Source: Cardinalis cardinalis (Eukaryota; Chordata; Aves; Passeriformes; Cardinalidae). From it: a stretch of DNA of 64,000 nt. Shown here one piece after another: positions 1 through 13,534 of this stretch (position 1 is the stretch's first letter; every line of letters starts with the position of its first letter). The translations under genes were made by a program, and so were the position numbers. The stretch spans positions 354,195 through 418,194 of the forward strand of contig JACDOX010000109.1 in assembly GCA_014549065.1 (NCBI GenBank), given 5' to 3'. The notes below the pieces were generated by a model. The model did no database searches, was not told where the DNA came from, and saw only the letters and a list, made by a program, of their open reading frames with translations.

Positions 1-1320
1 GGAGGGGAGTTGTCTTTTTCTGTTTGTTAGAGGTGATGCAGGAGGAAATCCCTAATGCTGCAGGATGGAAAGTTGCATGTCTGTGAAAACACAATTTTTC
101 TGTCTGGACTGACCCACTAGAGAGACAAAAGAAACATGAAGTTATCTATTCCTGTAGTCCTGAGCACTTTAATATATACATAAAAAGCAGGGCCTTTGTA
201 GTACACCTAATGAGCAGAAGTGAATAATGTGGCATAATTAGCTTCCTTTCTCAGCCTGCTCTCTCCGATATCTCAACACACTTCTGACAACAGCATGGTA
301 CAAGTGGTGACTGGTGCCTGCATCTCAGATTTACCATCACTTCATTGTTCTCTGCTAACACATTTTTCATCTCTGCCATTCTGAGGGCCTCTCTCTGCCG
401 CTCTTATTTCTGCGTTTCAGCCGTTGGCTCAGTCCCTGCCAGCCAAAATGAGACTCAGCTGGGGCAGAGGCTCCGGGCAGCAGCGGCTGTTANTGCACCG
501 TCCCCTCTCCAGGGACCNGCGGTCAAACCCTTGGGTGCACACGTGCACACAGCACCCCTCAGAAACGTGTCTGACTGCCAGCCCAGCCCTGCCAGCACCT
601 AAAAATAACACACAGAAAAACGTACAGTGCCCCCTTTTTTTTGATGGCCTCGATTAACTAAGGCCTTGGATTTGCCATGGTTTGTGCATCGGCCGGTTTC
701 TGTGTCTCACCAGGACTCGGGGATCTCAGCTGTGAATCTCCAAAGTTCACAAAGCACGGAGAAAAAGAAATTTATACAAAATAACATAGCTCTGTGCAAC
801 CTCCTACTATTCCAGAGGAAAATGCAGAATAATAGCCTTTTTTGTTTTGCTGTCCTTACAAAAGGGAGCTGAGAGGCAAATTGATGATGCAGGACTTGCA
901 AAAACCAGAGAGATCAAAAAATCCTGCTCCCAAAACAGCCCCCTGTAAAACGACATTACTGGGGTTACTTCCAAGAAAGTAGCTACAATTTTGATTGCAG
1001 ATTTTTGAGTAAGCTTATAAATCAATCCAAAACCAAGCCTGTTTAAAAACCTGTTATGCAGAGATGCAGTAAAATGAAACACACGCAGGTAATACCGCTG
1101 GTCTTGAGAACTTCAAAATTTCCTCAAAGTAATAACTTTAATTCAGTTCTTTCTGGCATAAACTTTTTCATCCCATTATGTCAAAAACTGTATTATCCAT
1201 CCATTTGTCTGTCAGAACGATTCCCCCTGGGCCCATATACCACTGGTTCTTCTATTCTAAACCTCCCCATTACATCCTGCTATCAAGAGTCACAATTTTC
1301 AGTGAAAGTCTCTTGTGACT
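1..1320. other. non-coding stretch, no gene seen
   Basis: Mixed-composition sequence with no supported gene, repeat or RNA. Short overlapping reading frames exist on both strands between about 345 and 1325, but they have no domains and two cross N bases. I see nothing further to annotate here. Confidence 0.6.
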
Positions 1321-1329
1321 TTTGACAAT

Positions 1330-1925
1330 GTTTTACAGTGAACTAGACCAGGAAGCTCAGAGTTAAAGGAAATCTTCCATTCTGGCAATGAATATGTAAT
1401 AGGCATTACACTGTGCAGTATACCAAAAATGTAAGGTTCATTAAGTCTTTCAAAGGCAAGAACTTCCATGTAGCTTTGAATGAACCTGTCTCTGTGATGG
1501 CATTAGCAAATGATATTTTGGGGCAGGAGATATTAATACTACACATTAAGGAACAAATTTGTTTAAATGCTATATAGCTCTGCGTGGATGCAGATGATTC
1601 AGGAATAAATAAAAAGTGAATAGTCGTCCAACTTTATATGTAAATTGTCTTAGGCTTATATACATAAGAATGCTCTTTGCTACTAAATTCCTTCATATTA
1701 ACAAGCAGGAGTGTAACTAATATATAAAATAAAGTCATTCTCTTTAATGAGAATGCTAAATATTTTAAAGAAATGCACAGCTATGAAATATTGTCAAGGG
1801 CATTTTTATACTTAAGTTTAAGAACACTTATGACTTAACTGTTGAATAATTTAACACATTCAGCCTTGAAGTACTATTTATGTATGTTTTTTAATGTTCA
1901 TACTTATGTAGGCTTTTCTTTGCTC
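1330..1925. promoter_or_regulatory. AT-rich repeat-free block, weak conserved-element candidate
   Basis: This stretch is AT-rich, has no interspersed repeat I recognise, no long reading frame and several TAAT/ATTA words. That texture is common in conserved non-coding elements but also in neutral AT-rich DNA. The call is inference only and weaker than the blocks listed later. Confidence 0.2.
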
Positions 1926-1929
1926 AGGA

Positions 1930-2640
1930 TTTAGGACCTTTGATTTCTGTTTATAAAATTTACATCTTTAATCTCCCAGCTCTGTGCATTTCCCCATTTG
2001 ACTCCTGCAACAATATAGGCAAAAAATGCTGAGAGGAAAAAAGGAGCTAAAAGCCTCGTGCAGCTTGGAACAGGGACTGCGTGGATTTTAGCAAACATAA
2101 GGACAGATTTTAAGGAAATGAGCTCCAAGTAGAAAACCTCGATAAACATGAGCCACCTGTACAGCTCAAACGGAGGATTTGCAAATGGGTTGATGAGCTT
2201 TCTCTGAGAGGCAAAGAAAGCCCCAGGAAGGGCCCCGGCACATCGTGGGAACCCCGAGTCGTCCCGCACGGCTCCTTTCGGGGAGCCCCGTGCCCGGCCA
2301 CGCGTTTGCTGGGAGACAGAGGGGGAATTCCCCATGCAGCACATGTGTGGGCGGTGGGACACAGCTGAGGCTGGGGGAAATGCCACCCCAGCACTCCTGA
2401 CCCNTCAGGGGTCCCTGGGGTCAGCGAGCACAGACCCACCACTGCGCACGCTGGGGCAGGGGCGGTGATCCCGAGAGCGCTCAGCTTGAGGGCTGACCAA
2501 CCCCCACACCCAAAATGTTCAGGGTCAGAGCACCACAGGCAAAAGTTTTGCTGAGTGATGGGACAGAAGGTGAATTCTCNCCGCGACCGTGATATCGCAT
2601 GAAATGTGCTCCGGGATAAATAAAAACATCGACCGAAACT
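1930..2640. other. GC-richer non-coding stretch
   Basis: GC content rises here, with scattered CpGs around 2240-2310. Two overlapping minus-strand reading frames (151 and 183 codons) run through it in different frames, one crossing N bases, and neither translation resembles a known domain. I treat them as chance frames favoured by GC composition. Confidence 0.5.
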
Positions 2641-3120
2641 GTTTACAGCGTGTCTTGTCACCTCGCATTATGGTCTTTCGCAACACGCTGATGTTTCGTG
2701 ACACAGCAGATGTAACTTGACATGTCACACACTGAGCAGCGACTTTCAGGAATTTCTAAGACATGCTTCTTTCTGAAAGCAGCATCTCGACCAGACAGTT
2801 GGTCCATGAGTGCATTTAAAGCTGGGGCTGGAAGAGCCGGGCTGAGATGAGACGAGCGTCGCTCGCAGAATATTTGGTCTGACTTTCCCTCTGTGTTTTA
2901 TGTGCTACAAGCCATAGGCAGGGAGATGGACAGATCATCCAGCACGATGGATGAGCTGCTGCCAGGCTGATGTTACTGTATAACTATGGGCCCCTCAGTA
3001 CCCATTCTGCCTCTGATAGTCATCACTTGCCAGTGTCCAAATGGATTATATAAATCTGGCATGTTTATGGTATAAAAGAAGATGAATCTGAATATCTGTG
3101 AACCTTGGGCTTGCAGGATG
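2640..3120. promoter_or_regulatory. candidate regulatory block with CpG inverted repeat
   Basis: A repeat-free, mostly AT-rich block. It retains isolated CpGs in AT context (around 2648, 2680 and 2853-2865). At 2853-2865 lies a perfect 6-bp inverted repeat with a one-base centre (CGAGCG-T-CGCTCG). Retained CpGs can indicate constraint or an unmethylated site. Regulatory function is inference. Confidence 0.25.
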
Positions 3121-6100
3121 ATGCATTAGGAAGGGAAAGCAAGTTTTTCAAGGGCAAAAAAAAGTTAGTAGGGTTTTATCAAAGGGAGTTAACCTAACAC
3201 CTCCTTGCATCACGCTGCAGTACCACACATTGAGAGATCACTTACCCGGGGAGGCAGAAGGAGAGCATTAGGATTAAGAGCAAGGACCGCCACAAATTTT
3301 AGCTCAGGGNTGTCTTTCTAGCTGGAAATTCTATGTGGTGGTCACTGACACACCGAGCTGAGTAATTTCTTTAGTGCTGATGTCTATTCAGACAAGGAAA
3401 TCAGCAGAAGGAGTCACAAGGACCTGGTTCTGTGAGGTTCATCAAGCTGGGTCGTGGCTGAGCTGGAGACCCTGAGGGAGAAGAACTGGAGTCCCTGGCC
3501 TGCCTGAGCAAAAGCTGGCTGCATCAGCCTTCCCTGGTGAGTGCTCTGGGAAGTGGCTGCTTTCTAGGTCATGGGCACTATCTCCTCAGGAGAGGCAAAA
3601 CAGAGAAGCATGGAAGACTTGAAGAACTGTGAGATACAGAACGATGTAGGATTAAGACAAGAAAACTGCTCCCTTGCTGCAGCAGACCAGATCCTCTGGC
3701 AGCAGCGATGGGCTCTGAGCACAGAGCCCATTTGCACTGACTCAGCATCACTGAAATGTAAGTATCACCCCCACTGGGGTCTTTAGCTCCACAGTGCTGT
3801 CAGCACGGGCTTTGCATCCCGGGGAGGAGATACCTAATTTGCTCAGAATAACCGCTCGCACTCACTCTGCCTCTGCTTTCCAACAGACCTGAACTAGGAG
3901 GCAATTTGGTTCCACAAAAGCAGCCTTAAATGAAATTATGTAAATAAAGAGAGAACTGGAGAGTGAGAACACTCATCGTCTCCCCGAAACGAGGCGACTC
4001 GAGGTATGTCCTTGGGATATCGGCAAAGGGACCCAGAAATCTCAACAGGAAGTCAAAGTTTACAACAGGAATTCAAGACAAAATGAATATTGCAGCTGTA
4101 ATACACAAACTCACAACCTTGCCAGGCCTTACTCCCTTAATAAACACTGAAACCTCTGTATCTCATAGCTTCAAGGACCTCTTTTCCAAGAGTGCCTCCT
4201 GTAAAGCTTTATTTCCTTTTGAAGTCTGCTTTCTACTTTACTCTGTTTTTTTGCTAGGAATATATTNAGGTAGGAGCTGGCCTTTGCAGGCAGCTGTGGC
4301 TATCAGTCAATCTATCAGCAAACCGCTCATGAAGTTCACTAGACAAAGGGTTAGTGCAGCTAGTACCACAATAATGTAGAAACAGAAATATTACAAAGTA
4401 AAGGCTTATAAAATAATAAAAATTCTACTTAGTTCAGATACCTCCCAGTGCCTTTGGCAAAATACCTTAAGCATTCCACATAAGGCGGGCATTGTCTTTA
4501 TAAGATGGCACCTCATAAAATGGTATTAAATATCACCAACGGGGCTTCATATTTCATCCAGCAGGGTTTAGGCCAGACATGTTCTATATCACACATTATT
4601 AGAATGACATCTGCTTTGCAAGTTGTGTACCCAGGAGCATACCTTGATAACTCATTTCAGCACTCATTCTCGAGGCTTCTGTGGCTTCGTAATACCTAAT
4701 ATGTTTAACTCATTTTGAACAGAAGTCTAAAGCCTGTCGTGGCCCTCTGGCCAAAACTGTAGCTGTCAGGCAACGGAGCCAGCTATCAAACATTACTCAT
4801 TTATCATTAGTGGTGATGCAGCTGTACAGAGAAATGTACCCACTGAAGTGAAGGGCTGTCAATTGTTCCCTGTATAATGCTCCTCTCCTCAACAGNGCAT
4901 TTCTCCATGGAGGTACAGCTAGAGCACTCTGCTGCTTCCCCATAGCACGGAATTTATGGTAGCAAGGGAATGTATTTTCATTTAAATGGGTCTGCCACAA
5001 GATGAATAAAGCAATCATCAATGGGATCTATAAGCAGAGAGGGGTGAGGCACTGTTTATAAACATCTCACATAGGTGTGCATCCGTACCAGCGCCTGTGT
5101 GCCCGTACACACANGGGGTATTTGGAAATAAACTCTCTGCTTCTGTATTGGTATTTAAAAACTGGCACATGATCAGTACCAAAGGCTCTGCTCCCTCTTT
5201 GCTTGCCATTTCCATAAGAAGGCTGGAATGTGCAATTTAGGCTTCAAATTTCCATGTCTATTCTGCTTGCAAAACTCAAACACACGCTACCTTGAACTTC
5301 GCTATCCTCAACTCTGCTCCCCAGGGAGGAAAACAGCCAGATTAAATCTATATGAGAGATCTCCTGGCTGCAGACACTACTGCCTTTATTCACAAAGGCA
5401 AAGCACAGCAATGGTCTGGGAAAGCACCACAGTTAAGATACTATCTCCAGGCTCCTTTGAACCGCTGCTGCATGCAAATATTTGTACACATGCATTATGA
5501 AGAGAGTGTGGCACAAGTCCCTGAATTTTGATTTGTCTCTGTACAAGTGAGATATAGAGGAGCGAGATGGGCTCTGGTGTGAAGAGCAGAGATCTGGCTC
5601 CCACATCTGCCTTTCCTCTATCTCAGTGTGCTTTCTCCTCTGGAGCCCACTGAGGCCAAAGGGAATTTGTTCTTTGCTTTCAAGGCAGTCACACAACAGC
5701 AAAAATGTCAAAAATGGATACTTGGGATCAGGAATCCAAATCCACCCCTAGCAAGCAACTGGAATATAACTCTTGCTCCCATATTAAATTCTCACCTTGG
5801 TCCATCTGTGCCTNAGTTTCTGGAAAATGGAGATGGTCTGTGCCTAGAAAATGGTTTCAGCTCTTCAAGTGAGCAGCAAGGACAGCCCTGATGTGAGTTT
5901 GAGCAGATGCTATACAAAACCTCAATTTTATACCTGCATTTTCAGCCATCCCAGATTCACCCCAAACAAGTTTGCTGAAAAATCAACTTTCTTCAAAGAA
6001 CTTCAAGAAAGCTTTTAGTCAAACAGGGTCCAACTAAGAGATTATAGCAAAACCATAGTCAAAAGGACTTTTATCCTCCCCTTTGGCTTTGTTCAAAGTG

Positions 6101-9055
6101 TCCATGAATTCTGCCATGGATACTTCTGCCACCATGTCAACAGAACAGCAATTAAACAACTTTATATGTATTAATACATATTTATGGCCCTCTTCCACTA
6201 TGGCTATAGAAATCCAGTGGCCAAAATACAGGTGTGCTTCAGTTCTGTCCCAGGTTTAAACACAGTCGCTCGCACCAACATGGTTCTCAGCCATAATAAG
6301 ACAAGTAACAAGGAAACGGAGGAAAAATGCAGCCCTGGAAGTCACAAATATGGAATTTCTTCTGGAGAAAAGCTCCTCTCCACCAGAATGAGGCAGGAGT
6401 GGACATGGGTAAACTTGGAGGTGCCTGGGGCAGCTGCCTCTTGAAGGGATGTCACTGAGAAGGGGAGTGGAAGTCCCACAGCCTATTTTGTATGTGCTGG
6501 GGATCTTCTTTTTCCTCCTTTTCCCCACTTTTGAACACCACTTATGTCCAGTGGTGTAAGGACTAGGCTCCCTCTGTCCCTCCTGCTCTGAGCACCGAGC
6601 CAGGAGCCTTTGCACTGCTGCAGAAGCACAAGGGCATTTTGGGCCCAGCTGGAAATGAACACAGAAGAGAGGAGGATGAAGAATGACAGAGCTTTCCTGG
6701 CAGATGTGGGCTATAAAAAGAGACCACGATGTGGTGAAACAAGTCTAACCAAAGGGGTTTGCCAGAAACACAGTGAAACAGGCTTGCAGTGTGGAAATGA
6801 CACTGCCACATTCAGAAAGAGAAAACTGAAGCTTAGCAAGCATGCAGCAGCTTGGGGGTGCTGAGAAAAGTGGAAATCAGTTCACTTTTGATTTCCCTCC
6901 CCTAGAGCCCGTGGTCTCCCAGGGAGAGGACCCAGCCCCTGCCTGGCAGGGTGCAGAGCTGAAGAGAGGCCAGTGGCACCTGCTCCTGGCAAGCTGGGCT
7001 GCGGCTCACCACGCTCCACACAGCAGGACCACGCTGCCAGGCTCCCTCCTTGGCCTGATCTGATCTTATCTGCACTTCCAGGAGCCTCTGGAGCCCAAGG
7101 CTCTCTTACTACCATGGGGCTGCCCACAACAAACCTGGATACATTCGCGTTCATTCCTTATTTTCCTTGCTTAATGTAGGAATGGGCAGAGGAGCACTGC
7201 AGGGAGGGTGGTGAATGGTGGTTTCATTAACCACATTTTATTTCTAAACCAGCAAAACTCAGCCTTTGAAGGGGGCCCCTCCTTTTTTTTTTTTTTTTTG
7301 CCAAACCCTGGACAGAAGCCATCTTTCCGAGTCAGAAGGGATGTACACGACTGTGTAAAATCCCAGGAGCCTCTCCTCAAAACAGCCACAGGGGTTTGCA
7401 AACAAGTCACAGAAACACCCTCTTCACCCATTCCCCCAGGGCTAACCAAGCTCCCTCTGAAACACTCCNAGCTGCTTTCTGCTCACAGAGTAGCAGGGCC
7501 TGAGCACCGGCTTTAAAATTGTGTTGCAACTAGACCATGCAGGGAAATTCTTGACTNTTTTAACATCCTTTTTGTAATATTACATGTTAGCAGAAACAAT
7601 GGGCTTGGTTATGACTGTGAAGTTAAGCAGAGGCTGGAGAAGCAAGTTGTCAGCTTTCCACATAGGAAACAGCCACAGCTGAGCTCTGTGTTAGATATGC
7701 CTGGACAGGGAAGAGCTCAATTCAAACTGCTTTGGGTGACTAAAATGAACTCAATCATTGCACCATGACTTTTGGGGCTTACTTTGTCTTCTGCAGGAGA
7801 CTCACCCTTCCTATTGCTGCTCAATCTCCTTGTAAACACATTTACACCCCAGTTTCCTAACAGAGGTGTCCTCCTCTCTCTGGACTGAGCTCCTATCACC
7901 TGCTCCCNCTCCCTGCTGTACCACCACCACTTTGCTCCATGAGGTTTCCTCAAAATCCCCGNAGCGCTGCTTTGTGCAGAGATGCTGGGAGGGCAGCAGC
8001 AGTGATGGGCTGGCAGCTGGCAGCCTGCAGGGCCCAGGGAAGTGGCAGAGCAGGGGGAGGGCAGCAGCAGGGCTGGGGACCGTGCTGTGCCCCTGCTGCC
8101 CCAGCTCTGCAGAGGCCACCTCGTGCCCCGAGTTTCTGTGTGAGCCCTGCCGGCTGCTGAGAGGGGTCAGAGCTCATCTCCAGCATGCCTCAGTGCACCG
8201 AGGCTTCCCACAGCTCCTGGGGTCTGGCTGTGGTACAGCTGGTGAGTCATGCACAGGTTACTCATGGAGGGGTTTATTCTTGTCTGCAGAAAGTCCGGCA
8301 TGAGTAAAGACAATGGAACCGTGGCAGAGGCTTGTTTCGGGTCTGGCCGGTGCCAAAGCTGAGCTGTGTCTCATCCCCAGGTGTGTGGCTCAGGCTGGGG
8401 GGGCAGACAGGGCCACACATCCTTTTTCATGCCTTTCTGCCCACACGAAAACTTTTGAGTCACTGCAGGCACTGCAGAATGGGACCAGCTCATCTCACAA
8501 GCTCCTCATCAGGCTAAAGACACTTCTGCTAATTACTGACCTTCACCAGAGCAAGCTTCCAGGAAAGGCTCCAAGTCCTCATGAATCCTCCAAGTCTCCC
8601 ACTGAAGCTTACCTGTCACTGGGATGAGAACTTGGCTTCATCCAGGCTGCTAGCAAAACACTCACACAAGCCTAGAGTTTTACTCCTTAGTGATCAAATT
8701 ATGCAGGAATCTAATTTCCCTCTATATCTTCCACTCCCAGAGCACCAACTCTCTAAACTACTCCTGACTTTTTAACTGTAAGAAGTGCTTTTTTTCATTT
8801 CTCAGGAACAATAAGATATCCAGCAATAACGACACATTTCTGACCATGGTGCTGCCACAATGTTAAGTTCCAGGTAGTTTTTCCTGGATGAGTTTATGCA
8901 GTGATGTAAAATCCCACCTGCTGACTGCGGCAGGAGTCACGGGTCTGTGGGACACTCCTTCAGAACTTGGGCTTCTGAAACGAGAANATGTTTTCATTCA
9001 TATTTTAAAATTCCATTCATTAACAGGTGTATGAGGTTTGACTTCTTCAAAGTAT
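3121..9055. other. long non-coding stretch, no gene seen
   Basis: About 6 kb of mixed composition without a recognisable gene, RNA or transposon copy. Reading frames up to about 145 codons are scattered over both strands, overlap each other, and look like chance. The GC-rich section at about 7.9-8.3 kb is dense in CTG/CAG/CCC words but not in CpG, so I do not call it a CpG island. Confidence 0.6.
7283..7299. repeat. poly-T tract (T17)
   Basis: An uninterrupted run of 17 T lies between GGGCCCCTCC and GCCAAACC. It is a simple mononucleotide repeat. No adjacent SINE or processed-gene body is visible. Confidence 0.9.
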
Positions 9056-9061
9056 GCTGCA

Positions 9062-9236
9062 GACACAGCCTAATAAATCTCCATGACACCTCACTGCATC
9101 TCCATTTTATAGATGTGGTGATTCGAATATATCCAAGTGAAATGACTTGCCCAAGGCTAATGAAGGAATCAATGTCAGAGACAGGATTAAAAGTAGAAAA
9201 ATTCCTGGCCCCCAGTCTCATAACCTAACTGTGGTC
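9062..9236 (+). repeat. MIR/CORE-SINE-like copy
   Basis: The order of words follows a MIR-type tRNA-derived SINE in sense orientation. It has a CCATTTTATAGATG segment, then a GACTTGCCCAAGG segment around 9146, then AGAGACAGGATTAAAA, then a CCTGGCCCCCAGTCTCATAACC end segment near 9205-9228. These match the 'fraction of tissue-wide SINE body followed by lineage-specific tail' layout known for ancient amniote MIRs. The copy is diverged and truncated at its 5' end. Identification is from memory of the family pattern, without a repeat-library search. Confidence 0.7.
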
Positions 9237-9239
9237 TGC

Positions 9240-10690
9240 ATTTCCCTCATATGAAAACAGAAAAGGGAAACACATCTATTTTGAATATTGTGAAAAGTAG
9301 TTCAGAGCAGATGGGCNGCCTGATGTTTTAAAATTGCTTTACTTTGTCATAAAATATCAATAATACACAGGATGTGGTTCTTGTCCAAGAGTATACCAAG
9401 GTGTGAACAGCACAATATGTGTCACTGGTAGCTTTCAGAGCAGCTGAGATGGCACTACAGAATAAAATAAGGACAGTCTTTGAGATGTCTCTCCTGCCCT
9501 GTTCCTTAAAACAGANTCCCTCCCGTGTGCTAGAGCCGGTAAAAGCAGCTTTGAAGCTGATGAAAATCTGTTGGGTAATGAGTNTGTAGCGAGATACCTA
9601 TTGTCACATCTCAGGGGCAGCACAGGAGGTCTGTAACGCCCATTGCTCNAAATTTTGGGTGGCTCTAACCCACCTCTTCCTTAGATGCTAACACAGAGCG
9701 AGGCAGCATCTTCTCTGCCGCCAGAACGTAACAGGAAGACAATGCACCTGTCTNGCTGTGTAGAAGAATAATTTAAAGGGGAAAAAAAAAGGAAGGTACA
9801 CTTGGGTCATTAAATATTGATGAGTAAGATTCATTGACTGAGTGGGAGACAGTAGGATATGGCTTGAAATAAAACCCCATGAGGGCCACACCCCCTAGTA
9901 TGCCCAGGGCCATCCCTTTAAAGGTAGGACAATTATAATTAATTGAGCAATCTGACAGNAAGCATACATCCATACACTGGAGCAGAAAGTGACACTGTGC
10001 ACGGAGCCATCATGGACACTTGAAGGGTTAATACTGGTTCACTAGACCAAGGACAGTAAATTCTGCCTGTGGCTACCACCAGTCTATTGTATTATTATTG
10101 CAGGCTTTAGAAACAGCTTTTAATTTTAACCCTTTCCAGCCTGTTCTTCTGTTTTCTCTTTATAAATAATTGTCATTGAATAAAATGCCATGAAATCTTC
10201 CTTGCCCTGCCTTTCAATAATTTCCTTTCACTTTCAGCATTCGGAACACCATGCAGAAACAAAGAAAGAACCCAAACAACATGGGCTTCCTTTACCTGCA
10301 ACTTTTAAGGNTGCCACAGAACTGGGGCCCTTTCATTTTGTTGCCATCGGCCCCCACTCTTTGCTGCAAGGACGAAGAATCCCATCCACCACTTACTGGG
10401 AACTGTGATGTGGGTATTCAGAGCTGTGACAAACGCAGAGAGGGAAGGCAGATAGCCCTGCACCCCCTCCAGCCCTGCCGCCACCTGCGCTCATCACCTG
10501 ACTGCGATTTTAAGGTGACGCGCCGGGAATTGCTCCCGCCTGTAGGAGCTGACAAATCAAACACAGCTCAGCAGCCTCTGGTTACCTGTAATGCACAAAC
10601 CTCACTCTGGATAACCATTCCAGCAATATGCTGAGCACATCCTCAGCCTTAGACAGGCCAAAGAGAAACAACCAATGGAGAAGGGATGTG
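9240..10690. other. non-coding stretch, no gene seen
   Basis: Mixed composition with several N positions and no supported gene. A short CpG-bearing patch at about 10500-10545 is too small for an island. Confidence 0.55.
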
Positions 10691-10696
10691 CAGGGG

Positions 10697-10760
10697 ACAG
10701 CAGAGGACTGACTCAGTGACCCAGGAGGTCCTTTCCAATCCTGTATTTCTGTGTTCATCT
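10697..10760 (+). repeat. CR1 LINE 3'-end fragment
   Basis: The words GACTGACTCAGTGACCC, AGGAGGTCCTTTCCAAT and CCTGTATTTCTGTG follow the 3'-terminal segment of avian CR1 elements, which read approximately 'GATGACC..GAGGTCCCTTCCAACC..ATTCTGTG'. Only the last 60 or so bases are present, consistent with the extreme 5' truncation typical of CR1. The terminal 8-bp repeats are degraded. Confidence 0.7.
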
Positions 10761-10763
10761 GTT

Positions 10764-10821
10764 CATATTGAAGTTGATGGGAGACATTTCCACCGACTTC
10801 AAAGGGCTTTTATCCGGCCCC
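10764..10821. repeat. ancient sauropsid short repeat remnant
   Basis: Immediately after the CR1 end comes a segment with TTGAAGTTGATGGGAG, then CACCGACTTCAAAGGGC, then a CCGGCCCC end. This self-complementary 'TTGAAGTCAATGGGA ... TTGACTTCAATGGG ... GGCCC' arrangement is a pattern I associate with old dispersed repeats in turtles, crocodilians and birds. I cannot assign a library name. Orientation is undefined because the core is nearly palindromic. Confidence 0.5.
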
Positions 10822-10829
10822 AGTTTCAT

Positions 10830-13525
10830 TTATTTTCAATATATAGATGCAAGAGTAATGTCACGCATGATTTTCATAAGACATGCTAATATACAATCAG
10901 TTCTGGGAGCAGCAGAATGAACCCAGCTAGATAAATTGTTCATCCCAAAATGCTAAACATGCCAAGACCTGAAAAACATATCTCCTTGTATCTGACTTGC
11001 AGACAAGTCCAGCAGTGTCACAGCTGGATTTCCAGTCATCATTACCCATAATCAATTATGCCAAATAAACCACCCCATTACCTGGCTGCACTTTTTGTGA
11101 AATACAAGGAATAAGGTGAACAAACATTTTTGATCAGGGGATCAGCTCACTACAAGGCTGGTCTGTGTTCCCAGCAGCAAGAAGGAGTGTCCCATCATGA
11201 AACCTGTAGCTTCCTGTGGAAGGTTATTCACTGTAAATGGGACATCACCTGCCAGAGAGACAAGCCACAAAGTGCTCTGNAAAGGAAAGAGGTGCAGAAG
11301 CCTCATGTTGATGGAGACAGAGAGAAAGAAAGAAAGAAAGGAGAAGGTAGAACGGGGTGGCTGTATGATTACACAGTGTTTTCTCTTCCTCTCTTTTTTC
11401 TNACTGAGCAGGCACTCAGCCTGCTCAGCAGAGTCACTCCAATATGTTATCTAATGGCTCCATCTTTACTTGTGAGATTCCCCATCTGTGGCCAGACTGT
11501 GCCACTGCCTCGTTCCGCGGAGCAAGAGAACATTCGCTCNCTCACTCTGATCTGGGGGACAGGTCCTGCTCTGGAGCAGCAAAAAATGAGCTGCTCCTTA
11601 GCCAGGTCTGAACCCTTGCACCAAAGTCAGCCTTTGATGAAAGTTTCCTCTGGATTTCAACGCTGCTCTTTATAGCTGGACAATCTGCTGGCTCTCTCTG
11701 GTTCTGTCTTTTTTTTTTGTTCTTTACACTTGCATCATTCTGATCTATGTGGTGGTCTCTTATTTTCCTCCAGAGCTTTCTGCACCAGCCTTGTTTTCAA
11801 AGCCATATAACACAAGCAATGATTTCTAACCTGCAGTTGCTTCAGAAGGATGGATGTTCAGGCATAATCAGTCCATTTTGCTATTTTTTCACCTGTTATA
11901 CAGTAGCTGCTCCTGCTGTTTGGATGCTTCTTTACTCACTTTCCTTTTCAATCTCTTTTGTCCTCATAATTTACTGTAAAACTCTAAGTGATTTATAAAA
12001 CATGGAAAAGTGCATCACATCCAGTTTAGTTCTCCTCAAAGCAGTCATTTCCTCCCTCTGGATTCATGGTGCCTCTAATGAGGATATTCCATGGAAGGAT
12101 TCAGCCATCCAGGGGTACAGGTACTGATGACTCCTCAGATATGGCAGGTCTTCCATGACCAGGACAGAAAAATGACACCACACAGTGAGAAAAGAGTTGC
12201 TGAGGGTGCTGAGATAACCTCGATGTGCATTCAGAGGTCTGAGTGCTTTAGGGCTGTACCTGGACCTCAAAACCACATCACGAATCACACAAAGGATCTA
12301 CAAGTGGCACAGGCCTGATGGAAGAGCAATTCCCAGGTATTGAGAGTTCCAGCTCCTATTTGAAGTCTATCAGTTCATACACACCTGCAGAACAGCTCTG
12401 GTTGACTTCACAATTGTCCATCTCATCAGTGGCCACGTATCACAAAGGAAAAGTTGTGGTTTGCTGTCACTTACAAGTGTCACCCCCTGCAAACGGGATG
12501 AGGAGCAAGAGAACAGGAAAGCTCAATTGATTTGTTCAGGCACCAGTATTCCAGCGTGGCAAGATATTTTACCTATGACTGTCACATCCAAATTTAGTNG
12601 ATAGCATGCTTGCTTTTTATTTGATTTTTAGCAGGTCTCTCCACAATAAATATAAGAGCAGAATGCATAAACAAAGCNCCTGGCACTTACAGTTTATCTT
12701 GGTGACGGAAAATTTGATTGATGATAAGTTCAGAAAGTGGCAAATTTTCAACATAGGGCTAACCAACCTTTCATTGCTGATTTTAATTATTTTATTTTTT
12801 TAGCTCGTTNCCTCTTAGCTGCCTTGTTCCAGTGCTCCATCAGGTGCTGGTGGGGGAAAAAAAAGCCCACCCTATTTGCTCCTTATGGATTTTCACTGAC
12901 CAAGTTGCGTATCACCAGGTTAAGAATTAAATGGAGAACTTTCGCCTGTCACATTCCATCTTCTTGTCTCTTTCCAGGACAGAGACCGTGAGACAGACCT
13001 TTCTGCTTGTAAAATGCTAATTTTTAACTTATCCTTGTTACTGCAATACCAAAAGGGTGGAGGGGTGCAGGCACACAAGCAGAATGAGGCAACTCAGAGG
13101 AGATGGCAGTCAGAGAAGCTCCATTCATAAAGAAAAAAAGAAAAAATATTTTACGGAGTGGGGAAATTAAGGCACAGTCTTGTAGTGGTTTGTGTCCAGG
13201 AGCTTCTAGGAGGAGCATGGACAAAGGGCAGGCANAAGCTGGACCCCACGGCTGCTAATCTTGTGCCTTAGCAACAAGACCACTCTCCCTCTGCGCGCAG
13301 GCTCGGAGGGAAGAGGGCCAACCTTCTAGGAGGGGAATCCTTGTTGGATTAAGCACTTTGCTTGCTTTCCTCTTCTCACCCCTTCCCTCCTCCAGAGCAC
13401 GGAGGATGGGNAGGGGGCCAGGCAGTGAAAAGGTGNCTGCCCCCCCTCATTCTCCAGCCCACCCCACGTCCAGCAGGGTCCTGGGGCTCCCCAGCAGCCC
13501 CCNGATGCCCGCGCCCCTCGGCCGG
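10830..13525. other. non-coding stretch, no gene seen
   Basis: Mixed composition, several N bases, and no recognised gene or transposon. The longest reading frame (181 codons, plus strand, 11130-11675) crosses three N bases and the GAAA microsatellite and has no domain. A GC-rich subsection lies at about 13.25-13.53 kb. Confidence 0.55.
11323..11340. repeat. (GAAA)n microsatellite
   Basis: About four and a half tandem copies of the tetranucleotide AGAA/GAAA, within a wider purine-rich stretch extending to about 11350. Confidence 0.9.
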
Positions 13526-13534
13526 GGAGGAGGG

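Noticed and set aside
2110..2661. 183-codon minus-strand frame
   Set aside because: It crosses two N bases and overlaps two other minus frames; composition-driven.
11130..11675. 181-codon plus-strand frame
   Set aside because: It runs through a GAAA microsatellite and three N bases; no domain.
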